Positions 54,705 to 64,000 of a stretch of 64,000 nucleotides of DNA are shown here, one piece after another. The stretch is from Symsagittifera roscoffensis (taxonomy: Eukaryota; Xenacoelomorpha; Acoela; Convolutidae). The notes under the pieces are model-generated. The model did no database searches, was not told the DNA's origin, and was given only the letters and a program-made list of their open reading frames with translations. The stretch spans positions 6,544,539-6,608,538 of the forward strand of contig NC_087070.1 in the NCBI RefSeq assembly GCF_963678635.1, written 5' to 3'. How positions within the stretch are numbered: position 1 is the stretch's first letter; each line of letters opens with the position of its first letter. The position numbers and the translations under genes were made by a program.

Positions 54705-54781
54705 ATCCTGATTGATCATTTAATTGCTCACTTGAGTCAAAACTTGAAATCGAAATCAAATTAAATTTGGAGAAGAACAGT

Positions 54782-57700
54782 ATGGATAATTTCAACCTGG
54801 ATGAATTGATGGACCTGGCAGAGGCATATGTAGGACCGATGGTAGATGCGATCTATCGTCGGCTGATCGAACGAGACTTCGCTCTGGAGGACCCAGAGGT
54901 GGTCATGTTGCTGACCGCCCTGATTAACATCTTGGGGCACGACAACCGTGGGGACCGCCCCACGGAAGTCCTGTTGATGGCAGCATATGGAGAAAGAGGA
55001 GTACTAGACCGCCCGAACATGAGAGTGATGAGGTGGAGAAACGGGGCTCTCTCAGGGAGTGACTTGGCGAATGAGCCTGGGTTGGGAAGTTCTAGGACTT
55101 ACCAACCAGGTGAGATGCCAATGCCCTCCAAGCCCAAACCTGGGCTGACGAGAATGCATCAGGAGATGAACAGCGAGGCGACCTCGTCTGGTTCACCACT
55201 GAGAGTAGCTGTGCCACCAAAAGGGGCGAAAGTAACACAGAAGGTTCAGACGAACCAAACCATACAAGATCTGGACGAGATGAACGATCAGTTGAGAAGT
55301 ACGAAGAAGGAGTTAGACGATATGACGAAGACCATGCTGGCGATGGAGGAAGACCGGGACAAGTGGAGAAAGTTGTTTGAAGACTGCAACAAAAAGCAGG
55401 GTCAAGAGATCGAACGCTTAAGGCAGGAATACAAAGAGCGATCGGAGCAGGTGGCGTTGACGACGTCCATTGAGAAAGTGATACCTGCAAGGGATATTCC
55501 TCGTGGGCAGTCCCCGATGGAGCTCTTGACACCTCGAGAAATGAGTCAAACAACGGAGACACGGCTTCCAGCAGAGACGAACCGAGTAACAATCCCGGAT
55601 CCTAGTGACACCTTGGGTGATCCCGTCGTAGAACAGACAGTGAGAAAATTGATAGAGACCGCTGGACGATTGGTCACTAACAAGAATGCACCAGGTTCCG
55701 GGGTGACGGCACCCTATGGAACGATTGACGATACGGGCAGAGTACAACTCTCCCAGACAATAATCAGACAAGGGATAAGTGACGTGACGCCACTCAGGGG
55801 GAGTTCGAAGATCACAGAGAGAAAAGTAAGGAAGATGCCAGCGAAGAAAGTGTCTCGTGTAATGGACGTGCAGAAGAATAATCAATTAAAGTATAATTTC
55901 ACGGGAGTTCCGGAGACAGATCCGAGAGCCTGCTTCAATCGAGCTACCTGGAGCCCGGCTGTGAACCTGCAGCAACCACCACTCGGGACATCTCACCTGA
56001 TATTGGGAGACAGCTTAGTCCGAGTGCTAACGAATTTGAGGACCTCATGGGTCACCACGGTGATGGCCTTTGGAGGCGCGACAATTGCCCAATTATACCG
56101 GATGGTGGAGCTGATGAATCCCGGGAGGATACCCAGTGTGATGATATTAGTTGGGACGAATGATATCTCCAGAGGATCAGACGAGCAGGAAGCACAGTGG
56201 GAATCAATGATGGTGTGTTTGTTCACCACTCTCTGGCAGAAGTTCAGTTGCGCGGTACTGACCGTTTGCACGGTGCCAATGAACGCAAGAAACCTGACAG
56301 CATCAGGAAGAAGGCACAACGAGGGAGTCATGAGATGGAACAACATCTTAAGAAACCTAGCAAATCGAAATGCCGGAAGAATGATCCTTATGGACATTGA
56401 ACACGAGTTGAGAGCCATGGAGCAAGCCAGACTGACTTCGGATGGCATCCACTTTGACACAATCGAGGGACAAGCTTGGTTGAATCGAGTCTTCCAAGAA
56501 CGGTTGGACGAGTTAGAAGCAGAACTCTCTGACACAGGAGTACTGAAGGAAGAGGGAACGGTGAATGATACGGTGATCACTACCTTTGTGCCTCCTAACC
56601 TGGAAACGCGTTTGGGTACAGTCCCAGCCGCAATAAATTACCGGCAACAAAGCTCCAGCGAATCAGGTCGAAGAACTGACGTGCAGGATCGGTTGGGAGA
56701 AGCACCGACGAGGAGGACAATTCATCCTAGGAGAAGGATAGGACCCGTCAACCAACCAAACGAAGGAGTAGCAGGCACGTCCAGATCAGACACTAGATCG
56801 GAGACAACGAGTAGCAGTCGAGAAGAGAGACCGAACAGAGGCTCATTGTTATGGTCTAGACCCATGCCGTCTCCCTGGCACATATACAAAGAAGAACTGA
56901 TGAAGCTGGACCTGCAGAAAGTAAGCTTCATCGAAGATGCAAGGAGGATGCTAAATGGAGCGACGCTATCCGTCAGCAGATTATACTCAATAACCGGCGT
57001 AGACTGGTTGATAGCCGCTAGCATAAATTTCAGCTCCACGACAGCCTTAAGATTTGCTGACTTGGAAGGACTGCCCTCCAATAACACAATGGGACCTGTG
57101 AATGCAAGACCGTTGCAGGATGTCAGATTGAACCATGAGGAGAGGAATCGTGAGGAAAGGCCAGGAAGATTCCTGACGGCGAGAGCGCCAATTGGACAAC
57201 ACGTGAAGATATTCAAGCAACTGACGACACCACCTAGTCATGTGAAGGAGAGAGTATACCCAAAACAAGTGAACCAAGATGGTGATGCCCAGAGATATGG
57301 CGGATTGACAGCAATAAAGAAAGATGAGAGCATCTTCGCCGCCTACGACAAAGCAGAAATGAGAAAGGCCAAGATCATGGTAGTAGCGAATTCAGAGTTC
57401 GTGTACACCTCTAAGTCTTTGTTTTGGCCGGACGTCATAATGCTGGCCGCAGTTGACCTAGACCTATTGCAATCAGTGTCATTGGCTATAGGTGTACAAA
57501 GGCAGACAGAAATGAACCCGATAACGATTGTGTTTGCTGGCATCAATGACCATCTACACAGTAGAGGTTTTCTGAGCAGGCTCAGAGATCCTGCAACAGC
57601 AGAAAACGCAGTATGGCCCGCGATAAAAGACATCCTGGAGTCAATGGGTGAAGTGGTAGACGCGACAAAGGAGGGAACATTCAACAAAGTGACGTTGAGA

Positions 57701-60700
57701 GTAGTATTTGCGTTGTCTCCGGGATATGCATATCTCCCGGATGGACTGAAATTTGTGTATGCAATGGTAGCCTTACTTTCGGAGGGAAAATATGATGTGA
57801 TCATATCAGCCCCGAATCGCATGATAGAAATGGAGAACCTGAGGCCACTTAAGGCTGAACTGCCTGCAGTATGGTCAGATATCTCAAACGCGATGAGAGG
57901 GTTCAAGGACCACGCGCTACACATGTTGGTGTTGGACGAAGTGCTGGGGTTGGAACTGTCCAACTTCAGTCGGCAACTCAAACTGAAACCAGGAATAGAT
58001 GACGACCATCGAGTGATTACGGCAATGTCCAGCGACTTGTGGTTCCGAGCAATGGAAGTGGCGAGTGAAGACACGAGAAGAAAGAATTCACTGGAGACGA
58101 GAGCTCATCTGGAAGCGATGGTGCTGAGAACCAAGCCGGAAGCAAACCAGTGGCTACACTTGAATCCGAGAGTAGCGGCATTGGGTGCAGATGCTTTTCA
58201 GCAAGGCCCAGTAATGATCACTAAGATGTACGCCTACTTGTTGAAGGAGGTGAACCTGGCGGAAAATGCCGGAGAAAAGACAGCTGAGTTCGTGAACAGA
58301 ATGTGTCAGATTACTCTGGAAACCTTCTGGACCCAGGAAGTGAAAGGACAGGAGGGATTTGAAAGGACAGACAGCATGCTAGAAGGGTTGGGAGCCGGAT
58401 GGACCGCGTCCTTCTTGGCAAAAGTCTACCCGAAAGTCTCGCACTACTTGATAAAGGAATTCCTCCAAGCGGTAGTGAAAGTATCGATAGTGGAATTAAT
58501 AGCCCTGTTTGTGACATTTGGAGCGGAGAATTTCGTGAAAGGACCGGTGATACTGCTTACGGATGGAATACAGAACCTGCGACTAGATGGACTTTTGACA
58601 TTGATCGCAATAACCCACGGAAACTTGGGAGGGCTGATGAAACTGGCACGTTGTCCAGAGCAGATGAAAGAGAGAGTGAGGAATCTGGATATGAAGAAAT
58701 CCACAGACTCGTGGAACAAAATAAGAGACCTGAGACACACTCTTATCCAGTATCTCTTGCAGCAAAATCGCTTTGGAACCGGAGAAGACGAGACAATTGA
58801 AAGAGAGGAAGATGTTAGACGACATGTTGGGGGCATGCCGCTGTTAACAGATTTGAGCTTAGCTATGAGAATCGATCCCTTGGCGCTGATCAGAGGAGTC
58901 ACGGAGTTCGTGACAGTGATCTATGGACCAGCAGTCACCTTTGCGTTCCCTGACGTTAAAGTGGAAGCATATAGGAGGTCGGTGTTGCACCTGAACCTCA
59001 TATCGGCAGTGGACGGTAGTACACTGAACTGGTGTGAGCAGCACGCATTGCGAGAGCTCATGAGTGAAGATCTGTTATTTGCGAAAATATCGGAGCCAGA
59101 GATGACAGTCATCAATTTTGACGATCACTTCTGTGACCGCATGGGAGAAGTAGAAAGAGGGCACATCGAGGTGTTTCCAAAGCTTTGGAATCTGAGGCCC
59201 TATGACAAAACGAATGGCGAAATGACCAGAGTGCCTCGTCTCACAGCAGCGTATCACAAGGTGAGAGAAGAGACGAAGGACTGGGGCGATTACAAGAAGC
59301 TACCCGAAGCAATCCCTGAATTCCCTCTGATAAGAAGGATGTTGCTCGGAGCAGTCTCCGTAGTACAAACTCCTAGGTTGAGAGCATTCGAAACCAATGA
59401 AAGGAGAGTAGGGAATTTCTCGGCGACGATGGATCCATACTTCGTGGGGAGAAATGCCGCCGTGTTACAGTACACACGATTTGCGTACACGGATCAAGCG
59501 ACGAGAAGGCGAATAAGCAACGCCGCTACTCCCAAGCCTGAAGGATTTGATGAGGAATGGAGACGACTAGGCTCAGCTCCAATGAGGATGAGAGGCAGGA
59601 CTGAATTGCCTGAAGCCTCAGTAATCCTGACTAGTGTGAGAAAAGAGATGAAAGTTGCGGGAATATTGCAGACGAGAATTTTCCTAGCACCCTTCGGCTG
59701 CGAAGAAACTAAAGTGGTCCATGGAGGGGAGGAAGATAAATCAGCCGGTACATTGCTCATACCGAGATTCCAGGAAGAAGCTGATGATGACAAACAAGGA
59801 CCATCGAACTCGAATGGGGACAAGTCAGAAGGAGATGACGGACGGGGTGGAAACCGTCAGACGGAAGAACCCATGCAACAAGATCAAGCTGGTGGGGAAG
59901 ACGACAGGGCATCGACAGGAGGAACATCCAGCCTGGATTTCAATATCTTCAGTGATCTTGAGAATAATGCAGACACGTTGGAAACGACTGAGCCAGCGGA
60001 TGAAGGCATCTCGACACTGGAACCTCCGTCAGCCTTTGAGGAGATGAAACGGAATTTGCCGGAGAGCAGCTCTCCTGGCAATACAAGAAATAACGATCAG
60101 AGAATCCTCATGGAATCACCTCGGAGGAGAAGAATAGAGGCCTCAGCCAGAGTACCTTTCTTGGGAACGCTACCCGAAGAAGAATGGGAAGTACATCACC
60201 GAGACCACGAGAGTAGGACGGGATGTAAGCTGGACAGAGTGGCGTTCATGGAAGAAGTCTGGACTGTGATTCAGAGCTATGGGACCCAGTCCATTCTCAA
60301 AACAGGTCTCAATCAACCCTTGATGGGAGAAGTACTTGACAAGCTTGATGAGTGTGAAGGGAGACTGAGTGAGTTATTGATCGACTCAGCCACTGATGAG
60401 AGTGAAGCGAATTCTCCCATCAAGATAACACCGCAGAACAATGAAGGAGAGGTGGTGTACCTGTCAAGGACCAGGAGAGGAACGATGCGATCGAAAATGG
60501 TGATTGATAAAATCAATGCGATGAAAATGAAGTTAGGCAGCAGAGTGATGCCGAAGAGGATTGGAAAGACGAAAGTGGATTCGGAAATATCGATGAAAGC
60601 TGGTAACTCAGCGAAAAGAAAACGAGTTGAGGAAGTCATGGATTTGGGGCAAGGTGATTACCAATTGTCTGGCACAGATAGAATATTAACTGATATAGCG

Positions 60701-63700
60701 ATGGTGCCACCCATTCTCATGGCGGGGTTAAAGTCAACTGGTTATAAATCCAAAAGGAGTGACCGCACTCTGACTGGAGCGACTTTAGAAATGGAAATAC
60801 TCAGTCAATGTGGAGAGAGTAAAATGAGGGACTTCAAGCCATCTCCAATGAATCATGGAAAGGGAAGTGTTGCAGGACAACTAACACCAGTGGAATACAA
60901 CAGACTGACAGTGTCTGAGACAGTGTCGATAGATGAACCCACCGGTGGATACATGGAGATGTTGGAATACCGAAACTCGGCTAGAGGGCATGTAATGGCC
61001 CTGGAAGAAGAAAAAGCCATGGAGGGTTATCTGGAAACAATGTTGCAAGGCACCACCCTCAAGCAGAAGGCGTACGGAACTTTGGCGTCGTCTGACGTAC
61101 AGGCGGAGACGATCGAGCAGTTGGTGAGCCTTCCATGGAAAGCAGTAGTATTGAGGTATTTCGAAGAGGAAATGAGGACTACGCCAAGAATACATGCTCT
61201 CGTGGCAGTACCTTACGTAAGGACAGAATTACAACTCAGGCTCGCCTGGTGCATGATGGGACTGACTCGCGAAGAATATGATTCAGAAGATAGGAAGAGA
61301 TCAAAAGAGGAAAAGGTTTTCCTTATGACGAATCTGAGGGATCTGATAGTCCAGGAGGGAGCAGCAGTAGCGTGTGCAAAGCGGAGAGACGCTCTCTGTT
61401 TCATTCGATTCCTGATAGAGCAGATCTCAGTACCTGCATTAAGCACTTGTGTTAGAATGTTGAAGGAAGGCGATGAGCGAACGAAAGCCATGTTCTTACT
61501 AGCAATGCTGGATATGCAGCAAAGTAAACCGATGAGGGTGAACATGAAAGAACCTGAAGAATTGGAACCCATGAAAAAGATAGACGAGATCAGGAGATTC
61601 TCAAACAAGGAGTTGAGGCTCACTAAAGAATCTATGGGAGCATTGCCGAAATCCAGTGAATACTGTGGACCGATCAAGAAGAAGTCATATAGCTACGTAT
61701 CCGGGATTATAGGGATAGCATACAATCCTTTCCTGAGTGAAGACATACGTGATTGCTTCTTTGATTATGAGCAGGCGGTGTTACTAAGATTCTGGACGTC
61801 CAGAATTGTGACGACTAAGAGCGTTAACAATCCACAGGCCAAATTGGGATTGGTCTTGGAAGAAGAGGTGACTGCACCTTCAGTACCAAAATCCGACAAG
61901 AGAGTGGAATTTGGGTTGGGATTCTCAGATGAATTACTGAGAACGAGCTTGATGGCAGTGTGGGAATTGATGAAGCCATCGTGGTGTCCTAGTCCCAACG
62001 CTGACTCAATATTACGGGCGACACAGGACATACAGAGGGAACTGAATGTGGACTGTAACCTGCGTGACCTCAACATCATATATAATGTGATGATAACAGC
62101 CTCTAAGAGCAACGGAGAAGATAGAGTGGAGTTGCCTGGCTGGGGACCAGAAGACTGGGTCAAACCTGGTAGCTGTCTGGCGGAAGTCTGTGGACTAGAG
62201 GGTCACGTTTGTGGAAGTCTAGACTGTGTGAAAACCCTGGAGAAACAACACAAGCAGTTGACGGTATTGTTTGGAAATGTAGTGATGAAAGCAAGAACGG
62301 AAACGGAACTGATAGCAGATTGCCATGGAGGAACCGATGTGAATCTGGTGACAGCACTAGGATTCTACAGCATGTTTGGTTCTTTAGAGTCACTATTGAA
62401 TCTAGAACAGAAACATGAGATGGTCACAGCCATCAGCGTAGAAGTATTCCCAGGAGTTCTGCAGACTGAGCAGAAGTATATAGGAAAATGGAGGGAAGCA
62501 ATCGAAACGGAGATGAACATCAGACACAGCGAAACTTATTGTAGACCATCAGGAGCACGATATTTGGTGGGTTCAATGTTGGCTCCAATGTGCAAGAGCA
62601 AGTATCCTGTACATTTCGTAGCTGTGGATGTGAAGAGTACAAGAACGATTGTGGATCAAGCCTTTTCAGTGCCGAAGTGCGTGAGGTTGGCAAGAATGTC
62701 TGAAAAGTCTTACGAGTTACTGTGTAAGATTTTCTCAGCAGTCCCAGAAAGAACCAAAGAGGAGTTGGAGTCAATACTAGGAAAGAAGTTCATGGGATAT
62801 GTGAGCGGGAACTTCAGTGACTTTGAAAAACAGAAACAGAGAGGATCAACTGTCACAGATTACAATGCAGTAGATGAGAATGATGAGATCCACCGAGTGA
62901 TGATGGAAGTGGAGCCATTGCTGGAAGCTTCGGGAAAACGGAATTGGAGGAGCATCATGTTGACACATGACGAGTTTCCTTGCCACTGCTTGCTGCAGAC
63001 CTGGTGGTATCCCAAGCGTAGTAATCTGGTGTTGATCTGGGACTCTGGAGAGCTGCTCTCCATGGGTTTACCAGATTCATCACAGCCCATAACAATAGTG
63101 ATAGTGGGAGTTATGATGGCGATACGATGGCTGGAAGCTCATGTGAGAGAAAATAATAGACAGGAGGCACCGACGAGAGAACAATTGCAGAAATTAGATT
63201 GTCTAAAAGATTTAGATCTTTTTGAGACAATGTGCAAAGTTCTAAACATTCCGATGGAAGTGAAGAAGATATGGGCAAGAAAACGATTGATGCCATGGTT
63301 CAGAGCTAACATGACTGCATGGTTGTACGAGTATGCGAAAAAGCATATGTCGAAACATGGCAGAGTGTACAGTGAATATCAGCTGGACATTGGGGCAGGA
63401 GCTTTCAAGCGAGCTTTCGTGACCCATCGGAATGCAGTGACCACCGCTGTGAAAAGAATTTCCAGGACGAGCGAGCGTAGTGGAAGTGAGAGGGCAGAGA
63501 TGCTGAAAGAAGATTTGGAAAGAAACGTGGCGTTGTGTCTCCACAACAGCTTCTGTAGAAACAGAGAATCAAACGTGGATCCCCTACCTTGCTGTAAACA
63601 GAGGGTGGAAGAGCAGAAGTGTTGGAGGACGGCTTCCAACAGCGTCAGGATAGTCAATGACGTGCTACAAGACACGGAGACCGAGAGTGCAGAGTCAGCG

Positions 63701-63727
63701 TCACAGGAGGAGGAAATGGAGCATTGA
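54782..63727 (+). CDS. Giant retroelement-associated protein with SGNH hydrolase domain(s)
   Basis: ATG at 54782, 2981 codons. After an acidic start and a coiled coil (about 160-220) comes an SGNH/GDSL-type hydrolase domain (about 405-580): GDS with Ser411, GGATIAQL, GTND with Asn460, and SDGIHFD with Asp554 and His557, i.e. all four family blocks. SGNH enzymes cleave esters or acyl groups on lipids, sugars or proteins. Residues of about 860-1060 look like a second, altered copy: VVANSEF (Ser871), VFAGIND (Asn922, spacing 51 against 49) and PDGLKF where the His would be. The remaining 1900 residues are helical-looking, include an acidic low-complexity hinge (about 1660-1780) and show several Cys-rich patches in the last third. 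I recognise no further domain and no clear membrane helix, so an envelope role is not supported. The function is unknown. Confidence 0.75.
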   Translation: MDNFNLDELMDLAEAYVGPMVDAIYRRLIERDFALEDPEVVMLLTALINILGHDNRGDRPTEVLLMAAYGERGVLDRPNMRVMRWRNGALSGSDLANEPGLGSSRTYQPGEMPMPSKPKPGLTRMHQEMNSEATSSGSPLRVAVPPKGAKVTQKVQTNQTIQDLDEMNDQLRSTKKELDDMTKTMLAMEEDRDKWRKLFEDCNKKQGQEIERLRQEYKERSEQVALTTSIEKVIPARDIPRGQSPMELLTPREMSQTTETRLPAETNRVTIPDPSDTLGDPVVEQTVRKLIETAGRLVTNKNAPGSGVTAPYGTIDDTGRVQLSQTIIRQGISDVTPLRGSSKITERKVRKMPAKKVSRVMDVQKNNQLKYNFTGVPETDPRACFNRATWSPAVNLQQPPLGTSHLILGDSLVRVLTNLRTSWVTTVMAFGGATIAQLYRMVELMNPGRIPSVMILVGTNDISRGSDEQEAQWESMMVCLFTTLWQKFSCAVLTVCTVPMNARNLTASGRRHNEGVMRWNNILRNLANRNAGRMILMDIEHELRAMEQARLTSDGIHFDTIEGQAWLNRVFQERLDELEAELSDTGVLKEEGTVNDTVITTFVPPNLETRLGTVPAAINYRQQSSSESGRRTDVQDRLGEAPTRRTIHPRRRIGPVNQPNEGVAGTSRSDTRSETTSSSREERPNRGSLLWSRPMPSPWHIYKEELMKLDLQKVSFIEDARRMLNGATLSVSRLYSITGVDWLIAASINFSSTTALRFADLEGLPSNNTMGPVNARPLQDVRLNHEERNREERPGRFLTARAPIGQHVKIFKQLTTPPSHVKERVYPKQVNQDGDAQRYGGLTAIKKDESIFAAYDKAEMRKAKIMVVANSEFVYTSKSLFWPDVIMLAAVDLDLLQSVSLAIGVQRQTEMNPITIVFAGINDHLHSRGFLSRLRDPATAENAVWPAIKDILESMGEVVDATKEGTFNKVTLRVVFALSPGYAYLPDGLKFVYAMVALLSEGKYDVIISAPNRMIEMENLRPLKAELPAVWSDISNAMRGFKDHALHMLVLDEVLGLELSNFSRQLKLKPGIDDDHRVITAMSSDLWFRAMEVASEDTRRKNSLETRAHLEAMVLRTKPEANQWLHLNPRVAALGADAFQQGPVMITKMYAYLLKEVNLAENAGEKTAEFVNRMCQITLETFWTQEVKGQEGFERTDSMLEGLGAGWTASFLAKVYPKVSHYLIKEFLQAVVKVSIVELIALFVTFGAENFVKGPVILLTDGIQNLRLDGLLTLIAITHGNLGGLMKLARCPEQMKERVRNLDMKKSTDSWNKIRDLRHTLIQYLLQQNRFGTGEDETIEREEDVRRHVGGMPLLTDLSLAMRIDPLALIRGVTEFVTVIYGPAVTFAFPDVKVEAYRRSVLHLNLISAVDGSTLNWCEQHALRELMSEDLLFAKISEPEMTVINFDDHFCDRMGEVERGHIEVFPKLWNLRPYDKTNGEMTRVPRLTAAYHKVREETKDWGDYKKLPEAIPEFPLIRRMLLGAVSVVQTPRLRAFETNERRVGNFSATMDPYFVGRNAAVLQYTRFAYTDQATRRRISNAATPKPEGFDEEWRRLGSAPMRMRGRTELPEASVILTSVRKEMKVAGILQTRIFLAPFGCEETKVVHGGEEDKSAGTLLIPRFQEEADDDKQGPSNSNGDKSEGDDGRGGNRQTEEPMQQDQAGGEDDRASTGGTSSLDFNIFSDLENNADTLETTEPADEGISTLEPPSAFEEMKRNLPESSSPGNTRNNDQRILMESPRRRRIEASARVPFLGTLPEEEWEVHHRDHESRTGCKLDRVAFMEEVWTVIQSYGTQSILKTGLNQPLMGEVLDKLDECEGRLSELLIDSATDESEANSPIKITPQNNEGEVVYLSRTRRGTMRSKMVIDKINAMKMKLGSRVMPKRIGKTKVDSEISMKAGNSAKRKRVEEVMDLGQGDYQLSGTDRILTDIAMVPPILMAGLKSTGYKSKRSDRTLTGATLEMEILSQCGESKMRDFKPSPMNHGKGSVAGQLTPVEYNRLTVSETVSIDEPTGGYMEMLEYRNSARGHVMALEEEKAMEGYLETMLQGTTLKQKAYGTLASSDVQAETIEQLVSLPWKAVVLRYFEEEMRTTPRIHALVAVPYVRTELQLRLAWCMMGLTREEYDSEDRKRSKEEKVFLMTNLRDLIVQEGAAVACAKRRDALCFIRFLIEQISVPALSTCVRMLKEGDERTKAMFLLAMLDMQQSKPMRVNMKEPEELEPMKKIDEIRRFSNKELRLTKESMGALPKSSEYCGPIKKKSYSYVSGIIGIAYNPFLSEDIRDCFFDYEQAVLLRFWTSRIVTTKSVNNPQAKLGLVLEEEVTAPSVPKSDKRVEFGLGFSDELLRTSLMAVWELMKPSWCPSPNADSILRATQDIQRELNVDCNLRDLNIIYNVMITASKSNGEDRVELPGWGPEDWVKPGSCLAEVCGLEGHVCGSLDCVKTLEKQHKQLTVLFGNVVMKARTETELIADCHGGTDVNLVTALGFYSMFGSLESLLNLEQKHEMVTAISVEVFPGVLQTEQKYIGKWREAIETEMNIRHSETYCRPSGARYLVGSMLAPMCKSKYPVHFVAVDVKSTRTIVDQAFSVPKCVRLARMSEKSYELLCKIFSAVPERTKEELESILGKKFMGYVSGNFSDFEKQKQRGSTVTDYNAVDENDEIHRVMMEVEPLLEASGKRNWRSIMLTHDEFPCHCLLQTWWYPKRSNLVLIWDSGELLSMGLPDSSQPITIVIVGVMMAIRWLEAHVRENNRQEAPTREQLQKLDCLKDLDLFETMCKVLNIPMEVKKIWARKRLMPWFRANMTAWLYEYAKKHMSKHGRVYSEYQLDIGAGAFKRAFVTHRNAVTTAVKRISRTSERSGSERAEMLKEDLERNVALCLHNSFCRNRESNVDPLPCCKQRVEEQKCWRTASNSVRIVNDVLQDTETESAESASQEEEMEH

Positions 63728-64000
63728 TGAATGGTCGAGAAAACAAGAGGCAACAAGAAAGAAAATTAGAAGAATTTAGAAGTTGTAGAACTTCTAAACG
63801 ACGAAAAAAGAAGAGAACAAAGGGATGATGAAGAAAAGTTAAAACTCAGAATTGTTTTATGTGTGTGAAAAACTCAAGTGAGAAACCAAGCAACCAAGTT
63901 GTAATTGAAAACTGAAACATTTAAGTTGAGTTTGGAAATTGTTGCATTTATAAATTTGCATTTTGGTTTTAGTTGAAGTGGCTTTAGAGACACTCACTTA
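63728..64000 (+). other. Sequence after the second large ORF
   Basis: Purine-rich (GAAAACAAGAGGCAACAAG) then AT-rich. No terminal repeat match to the leader was seen. The element's end, if any, lies beyond the window. Confidence 0.4.

Larger units (their letters stand above)
53881..54781 (+). other. Spacer between the two large retroelement ORFs
   Basis: About 900 bp with a duplicated tail, two ATGTT microsatellites, a hairpin, and a 3' splice-site-like sequence before the second ORF (all listed). No independent gene. Confidence 0.7.
40436..64000 (+). mobile_element. Giant Ty3/gypsy-like retroelement locus with two large ORFs
   Basis: Leader rich in CCGGAGGGG motifs, a Gag-Pol ORF, a spacer with repeats, and a second ORF of the same size. 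Base composition is richer in G+C than the flanking host DNA throughout both ORFs. Both large ORFs are open along their whole length, so the element looks whole and young over the visible part. No LTR pair, primer-binding site or polypurine tract could be identified within the window, and the left boundary (about 40.4 kb) and right boundary (beyond 64 kb) are estimates. Whether the second ORF belongs to the same element is inferred from adjacency, matching size and composition. Confidence 0.65.

Noticed and set aside
54782-63727. Second large ORF as an envelope gene
   Set aside because: No signal peptide, no convincing membrane anchor and no furin-type layout; SGNH motifs point elsewhere.

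Overview
The window is eukaryotic and almost certainly from an invertebrate animal. It has AT-rich non-coding DNA, spliced genes with GT..AG introns, a cytosolic ribosomal protein eL27 gene, an SLC9-type Na+/H+ exchanger gene, and a PH-PTB docking-protein gene of a kind known from animals. It also carries LINE, Penelope-like and Ty3/gypsy-like elements. I cannot name the species or phylum from the sequence alone.

Layout: 1-7465 is a giant minisatellite (63-bp unit, about 118 copies, with 945-bp higher-order repeats). From 9251 to 17884 on the minus strand I assembled by eye eight exons of a Na+/H+ exchanger. Every exon phase matches, there is a 28-nt microexon, and one intron appears to be GC-AG. 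The 3' half of that gene is not found, so the minisatellite probably lies inside its next intron. A 24-bp minisatellite (12826-13460) sits just downstream of the exon 3 donor, and most of its units carry a copy of the same GTGAGT hexamer. From 18 to 26 kb there is AT-rich sequence with several interspersed repeat families, C-rich hairpins, tRNA-like fragments and one weak candidate first exon. From 26345 to 30916 (minus) lies a three-exon docking adaptor with a PH domain, an IRS/Dok-type PTB domain and Tyr motifs. From 31 to 33.3 kb there are repeats, a 430-bp foldback element and a 20-G run. RPL27 lies at 33692-34168 (minus).

From 34.4 kb on the window is dominated by mobile elements. There is a 5'-truncated Penelope-like fragment with a GIY-YIG domain. 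A near-intact CR1/jockey-group LINE follows (35262-39292, minus); its PHD-finger ORF1 and its endonuclease/reverse-transcriptase ORF2 are in one frame, separated by a single UGA followed by CUA, a known read-through context. A fragment of an RT-associated domain comes next.

The last 23 kb look like one giant retroelement-related locus: a long leader full of CCGGAGGGG motifs and inverted repeats, then a 2984-codon Gag-Pol ORF. That ORF has a coiled coil, capsid-like region, two zinc knuckles, protease, RT, RNase H, DD35E integrase and a C-terminal domain I read as a macro (ADP-ribose-binding) domain. A spacer with a shortened duplicate of the 3' part follows, then a second 2981-codon ORF with an SGNH/GDSL hydrolase domain and probably a second, altered one. 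A strong 3' splice site lies just before the second ORF. No LTR pair is visible inside the window, so the element's true ends are unresolved.
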